Assembly: GCA_965230665.1 (NCBI GenBank)
Contig: CBDDLM010000004.1
Span: forward strand, 1-64,000
Direction of reading: 5' to 3'
Source: JAGNRR01 sp965230665
GTDB taxonomy: Bacteria; Bacteroidota; Bacteroidia; Chitinophagales; Chitinophagaceae
DNA: 64,000 nucleotides
A model generated the notes under the pieces. That model did no database searches. It had not been told where the DNA came from and saw nothing but the letters and a program-made list of their open reading frames with translations. This document shows positions 60,662 through 64,000 of the stretch, piece after piece; within the stretch, counting starts at the first letter, position 1; every line of letters begins with the position of its first letter. Position numbers and translations under genes: made by a program.

Positions 60662-61354
60662 ATGATTATCATTGAAAGTCTTGGTGTTTTGATTATTGTC
60701 TTCGCGGTGAGCTACCTCAGCAATATCCCGCCAGGTTTTGTTAATGTAAAAGTAATAGAAACATCACTCTTCAGAGGGTATAAAAATGCAACAAAAGTAG
60801 CCTTAGGTGCCGCTATAGCTGAATTGACTTATGCGGGTGCTGCATTAATCACATCAGTTTACATTCAAAAATTCCCAGTTTTAGTTTTCTTCCTGGGCAT
60901 ATTTATTACCTTGTTTTTGATCTTTCTTGCTTACCGTTACTTTACGGGAAAATCCTATGCCGAACAAATTGAAGAAAGCAAAATTGAATTTACAGATGAC
61001 AAAAAAAAGCGTAACCATTATTTATATGGATTGGGTGTAGGCCTACTCAACCCGCAAATGTTTCCCTACTGGTTTTTCTTCTTTACCCTAACACTACCCA
61101 TGTGGAGTATTCAATATATGAGTAGTTACTATATAGCTATTGTAGGAGCTGTGGCTGGGGGATTTGGTTTACTCTGGACCTATGCCCTTTTAGCTGCCAA
61201 ATACAGAAGAAAGATTTTTAATGTTTTTGCTAAATACCCTATTAATAAATACGTCGGTTGGATGTTTATTGTACTAGCCGTTTCTAAAATAGTAGAAATG
61301 TATGTTAACTATCCTGGCAAAGAGCTAAAGGCATTCTTTGCAAATCTTTTCTAA
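60662..61354 (+). CDS. LysE-family exporter
   Basis: 230-aa membrane protein with six helices of the LysE/RhtB type, which exports amino acids and related metabolites. The N-terminal SNIPPGFVNVKVIETSLFRGYKNA carries the family pattern PG(P/F)xN; GVGLLNPQMFPYWFFFFTLTLP is the later conserved loop. It starts one base after the E1 stop and is followed two bases later by a UbiA prenyltransferase, so an operon is likely. Substrate unknown. Confidence 0.87.
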   Translation: MIIIESLGVLIIVFAVSYLSNIPPGFVNVKVIETSLFRGYKNATKVALGAAIAELTYAGAALITSVYIQKFPVLVFFLGIFITLFLIFLAYRYFTGKSYAEQIEESKIEFTDDKKKRNHYLYGLGVGLLNPQMFPYWFFFFTLTLPMWSIQYMSSYYIAIVGAVAGGFGLLWTYALLAAKYRRKIFNVFAKYPINKYVGWMFIVLAVSKIVEMYVNYPGKELKAFFANLF

Positions 61355-61356
61355 AC

Positions 61357-62223
61357 ATGCGCTCGATTTTACAACATCTGCGCTTCCCATTTTCATACCT
61401 GTTACTACCGGTTTTTGTTATGGCCTATGTCATGATAACCCCTTATACTATTATTAATGTAGGGAAAGCTTTGCTACTCTTTATTATTCTTCATCTACTT
61501 GTTTACCCCTCAAGTAATGCGTACAATAGTTTACAGGATCAGGATGAAGGTAGTATTGGCTTAATAAAGAATCCATTGCAAGTGGATAAACGCTTAGGTT
61601 TGGTGTCCATCATACTTGATACCTTAGCGATTACCCTTTCGATATTTGTTTCGGTAAGCACCGCAATAGCCGTCCTAATTTATATTTTAGTCTCGAGACT
61701 GTATAGCAACAGAAAAATTAGGCTAAAACAATATCCCGTTTTGGGTTTTTTAGTTGTCTTTATTTTTCAAGGGGCCTGGATATTTTATATGGTCTCGCTC
61801 TCTCTTGGTGATGCTTTTGTTCATACGCTAAAGGGATATCACTTATGGGCATTTTCAGCTTCTTGCTTAATCGGTGCTATTTATCCTCTTTCTCAAATTT
61901 ATCAACATGAAACTGACCGTGCAGATGGAGTTATAACAATAAGCTACCTCTTAGGAAAAAAAGGTACATTCCTGTTTTCTGGGATTTTGTTTTTAATTGG
62001 TAGTATAGCATTCTTACTCCCCTTTTATGCATCTGAAGGAGTTTACGGTATCATCCTTTATCTAATATTCCAACTTCCAAGCCTTGTTTATTTCAATTAT
62101 TGGTTTTTCAAGGTACTTAGAGATGAAGGAGAAGCCAACTTTAAACATACTATGCGCATGAGTTTGATTTCAGCAACATGTATGAATGCATTTTTTATTT
62201 TCATTTTTTTCTTTAATTTCTAG
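61357..62223 (+). CDS. UbiA-family prenyltransferase-like protein
   Basis: 288 aa with about eight to nine membrane helices. The first acidic motif is NSLQDQDEG (57-65), a variant of NDxxDxxxD, followed by KNPLQVDKR; the second is YQHETDRADG (about 186-195). The overall fold matches UbiA, which attaches isoprenyl chains to aromatic acceptors; the modified first motif means the reaction is not assured. Two bases after lysE and 91 bases before the type III PKS gene, which makes an aromatic or pyrone acceptor plausible. Confidence 0.75.
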   Translation: MRSILQHLRFPFSYLLLPVFVMAYVMITPYTIINVGKALLLFIILHLLVYPSSNAYNSLQDQDEGSIGLIKNPLQVDKRLGLVSIILDTLAITLSIFVSVSTAIAVLIYILVSRLYSNRKIRLKQYPVLGFLVVFIFQGAWIFYMVSLSLGDAFVHTLKGYHLWAFSASCLIGAIYPLSQIYQHETDRADGVITISYLLGKKGTFLFSGILFLIGSIAFLLPFYASEGVYGIILYLIFQLPSLVYFNYWFFKVLRDEGEANFKHTMRMSLISATCMNAFFIFIFFFNF

Positions 62224-62277
62224 TATGAAATTAAATATTATCTGATCATCTTAGCAAGTTGAACAGACCGTGGTCGT

Positions 62278-62291
62278 CTATTAACTAATAG
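62278..62291. promoter_or_regulatory. Palindrome CTATTA-AC-TAATAG upstream of type III PKS
   Basis: Perfect 6-bp inverted repeat with 2-nt spacer, 23 bases before the PKS start, in the 91-base gap after UbiA. Possible operator; an ACAATTTG-like -7 box lies at 62310-62317, overlapping the TTG start. Confidence 0.35.
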
Positions 62292-62314
62292 GACTTAGAA
62301 TTTAATTATACAAT

Positions 62315-63373
62315 TTGGCATATATAAAGAAAATAGGAACAACAGATGCCCCATTTTGTCACGAGCAACAGGCAATTAAAGATTTTGCTATTCAACAATA
62401 TCAGATCCCTCAGAAATATATAGATCGTGTAGAGCGCATGTATAATAATTCATGGATCGATACTCGATATTCTGCAATTGGAGATTTTACACGATCTAAC
62501 GAACCTGTTCTTCTTAAGAGTAAAACAGAGGAAGCGAGTACGGCTGACCGAATGGAGATTTTCTTCGATGTAGCTCCCCGAATGTGCACTACTGCTATTC
62601 AAAGTATTCTATCGGAAGATGAAATTCAGGGGATCACACACTTAATTACTGTAAGCTGCACAGGAATTTCTGCACCTGGCCTTGAAATAATTCTATTAGA
62701 AAAACTAAACCTCCCTAATAACATTGCCCGCCTAGCTGTAAACTTCATGGGTTGCTATGCTGGTTTTCATGCTATGAAACTAGCTAAAGCCATCTGTGCA
62801 GAACAGGCCCAAGCTCAAGTTTTGATCGTAGATGTGGAATTATGCACCTTGCATTTTCAGAACGAATTTACTATGGATAATATTGCTTCGACTCTTTTAT
62901 TTGCAGATGGTGCCGCCGCCGTTTTAGTAAATAACGAAGCTGAAAACAGCATGTATCAGTTGGACTCTTTCTATACAGAGGTTGCATTAAACGGCAAGAA
63001 AGACATGGCCTGGCATATTGGACCAACTGGATTTCAAATGACACTCAGTAGCTATATACCAACAATCCTAGGAGAAAATATATTACCATTACTAAATAAT
63101 GCGGTTAATGATAAAAAACAGATCAGACATTGGGCTATTCACCCTGGTGGTAAAAAAATACTTCAAGAGTTTGCAAATGCACTGCAATTAGGGGAAGCGG
63201 ATTTAGCAACCAGCTTTGATATCCTAAGGCAATATGGCAATATGAGTTCAGTGACTATTTTTTACGTATTACAGGCTATTAAGAAACGAATTAAACAACC
63301 TAATGAAAAAATATTTGCTGCGGGTTTTGGCCCTGGACTTACCATTGAAAGTGCCATTTTGAGTAGCTGCTGA
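62315..63373 (+). CDS. Type III polyketide synthase
   Basis: 352-aa chalcone/stilbene synthase-fold homodimeric enzyme that condenses malonyl-CoA onto an acyl-CoA starter. The Cys-His-Asn triad is complete: Cys147 in NFMGCYAGFHAM, His276 in WAIHPGGKKIL and Asn309 in YGNMSSVTIFYVL. Start is TTG (MAYIKKIGTTDAP); the next in-frame ATG would remove the N-terminal 41 residues including the family's opening strand. Sequences of this sort make alkylresorcinols or alkylpyrones in bacteria. Followed four bases later by a methyltransferase, with a UbiA gene upstream. Confidence 0.93.
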   Translation: MAYIKKIGTTDAPFCHEQQAIKDFAIQQYQIPQKYIDRVERMYNNSWIDTRYSAIGDFTRSNEPVLLKSKTEEASTADRMEIFFDVAPRMCTTAIQSILSEDEIQGITHLITVSCTGISAPGLEIILLEKLNLPNNIARLAVNFMGCYAGFHAMKLAKAICAEQAQAQVLIVDVELCTLHFQNEFTMDNIASTLLFADGAAAVLVNNEAENSMYQLDSFYTEVALNGKKDMAWHIGPTGFQMTLSSYIPTILGENILPLLNNAVNDKKQIRHWAIHPGGKKILQEFANALQLGEADLATSFDILRQYGNMSSVTIFYVLQAIKKRIKQPNEKIFAAGFGPGLTIESAILSSC

Positions 63374-63377
63374 GGTT

Positions 63378-64000
63378 ATGAATTTATCAGAGCGATCATA
63401 CGATAAAGAATTATTGGATCAAGACGATATCCCATTTGAAGATATTAAACAAAATCTCAAAGAGCTTAATACTATTAATACGCTATTAGGTGGTCATAAT
63501 ATTACCCTATCTGGGATTAAGCAATTACTCCCGGATACAGAAGACGAGATACATATTGTAGAAATTGGTTGTGGCGGCGGAGATAACCTAGCATATCTTC
63601 AAAAAAAACTGGCTAATAAACGTTTACGGTATACGGGAATTGACTTAAAGGATACCTGTATTGCATTTGCTAAAAAAACTTATCCAAACATTAATTTCAT
63701 TGTAAACGATTATCGCGCTGCCCAATTTGATACAAAACCCGATATAATTTTCAGCTCATTGTTCTGCCATCACTTTGCCGACGACCAATTGGTTGAACAA
63801 TTCTCTTGGATGCAAGAACATGCTGAGGTTGGGTTTGTGATTAACGATTTACAAAGACACCCGCTTGCCTATAACGCAATAAAACTGCTTACTAAACTAT
63901 TCTCTAAATCCTACTTGGTCAAAAATGATGCTCCACTATCAGTAGCACGTGGGTTTAAGAAAAATGAGTTATCCCAGCTCTTGATCAATGCAGGAACCAA
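63378..64000 (+). CDS. SAM-dependent methyltransferase (partial, runs off the window)
   Basis: 207 complete codons of a class I methyltransferase, open to the end of the window. SAM-binding motif I is VEIGCGGGDNLAYL, followed by GIDLKDTCIAFAKKTYP (acidic motif II) and DIIFSSLFCHHFADDQLV, then a variable cap ending FKKNELSQLLINAG. It starts four bases after the PKS stop; this gene pairs with type III PKS in the resorcinol and pyrone methyl ether systems of Streptomyces and Bacillus (SrsB/BpsB role). Product methylation inferred. Confidence 0.9.
   Translation, partial: MNLSERSYDKELLDQDDIPFEDIKQNLKELNTINTLLGGHNITLSGIKQLLPDTEDEIHIVEIGCGGGDNLAYLQKKLANKRLRYTGIDLKDTCIAFAKKTYPNINFIVNDYRAAQFDTKPDIIFSSLFCHHFADDQLVEQFSWMQEHAEVGFVINDLQRHPLAYNAIKLLTKLFSKSYLVKNDAPLSVARGFKKNELSQLLINAGT

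Noticed and set aside
62274..62281. TCGTCTAT before the polyketide gene as another shared element
   Set aside because: Match limited to six or seven bases, no ACGATAA arm and no ATTTTA box at the right spacing.
1..64000. tRNA, rRNA, CRISPR, prophage or insertion sequences
   Set aside because: I saw no cloverleaf-type sequences, rRNA signatures, regularly spaced direct repeats, transposase or integrase in any frame; a short or divergent tRNA cannot be fully excluded by eye.

Overview
The window is chromosomal DNA of a Bacteroidota bacterium, probably in the Flavobacteriia/Sphingobacteriia range. I see this from AT-rich DNA, almost no Shine-Dalgarno sequences, TAnnTTTG promoter boxes a few bases upstream of start codons, six proteins with type IX secretion (T9SS) C-terminal signals, and lineage-typical families (DUF5777, CHU_C, fused E1 alpha/beta, LuxC-like reductase beside a ferredoxin). 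I recognised no rRNA, tRNA, CRISPR array, insertion sequence or prophage. Genes are tightly packed; the only gene-free stretch over 300 bases is 5395-5700.

Layout. 1-7.3 kb: a small lipoprotein, isoaspartyl peptidase, an SPFH lipoprotein, a hybrid histidine kinase/AraC regulator and a T9SS-secreted delta-60 repeat protein. 7.3-11.7 kb (minus): cyanophycinase, a methylmalonyl-CoA mutase catalytic subunit without B12 domain, a divergent MurC-like ligase and a small membrane protein. 11.8-22.8 kb: lpxK-rnr, a T9SS-secreted GH9 cellulase, a GltB-like FMN protein, an alanine/sodium symporter, rimM and trmD. 22.8-31.5 kb (minus): a secreted CotH/lamin-tail protein, folC, a membrane protein and an arginase-family enzyme, then ferredoxin, MORN protein, KdsC-like phosphatase, UbiA prenyltransferase and maf. 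31.5-35.7 kb: LuxC-like acyl-CoA reductase and a very large BNR/Ig lipoprotein with a T9SS tail.

35.8-45.3 kb is the most unusual part. Two more CotH-kinase-fold proteins are divergently transcribed. One leads an operon of a CX4CH lipoprotein, an OB-fold protein, a YceI protein and a DUF5777 barrel. Next comes a tightly overlapping operon of lipoprotein, VTC-domain (polyphosphate-polymerase-like) protein, DUF4956 membrane protein and DUF2490 barrel. A near-identical 17-18-nt element, TATCGTCTAAA(A)CGATAA, lies just upstream of the first CotH gene (22.8-25.2 kb) and of the VTC operon, 17 kb apart, suggesting joint control of a cell-surface phosphorylation or polyphosphate system.

45.3-58.5 kb is mostly housekeeping: HldE-like sugar kinase, amino-acid permease, orphan HsdR-N domain protein, M16 protease, transglutaminase-like protein, bacilliredoxin, lgt, recF, a coiled-coil repeat membrane protein, miaA and a PRiA4_ORF3-like protein. 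58.6-64 kb (plus): fused 2-oxoacid dehydrogenase E1, LysE exporter, UbiA-family prenyltransferase, type III polyketide synthase and a methyltransferase cut by the window edge. The last three look like a small phenolic-lipid or prenylated-polyketide pathway that continues beyond the window.
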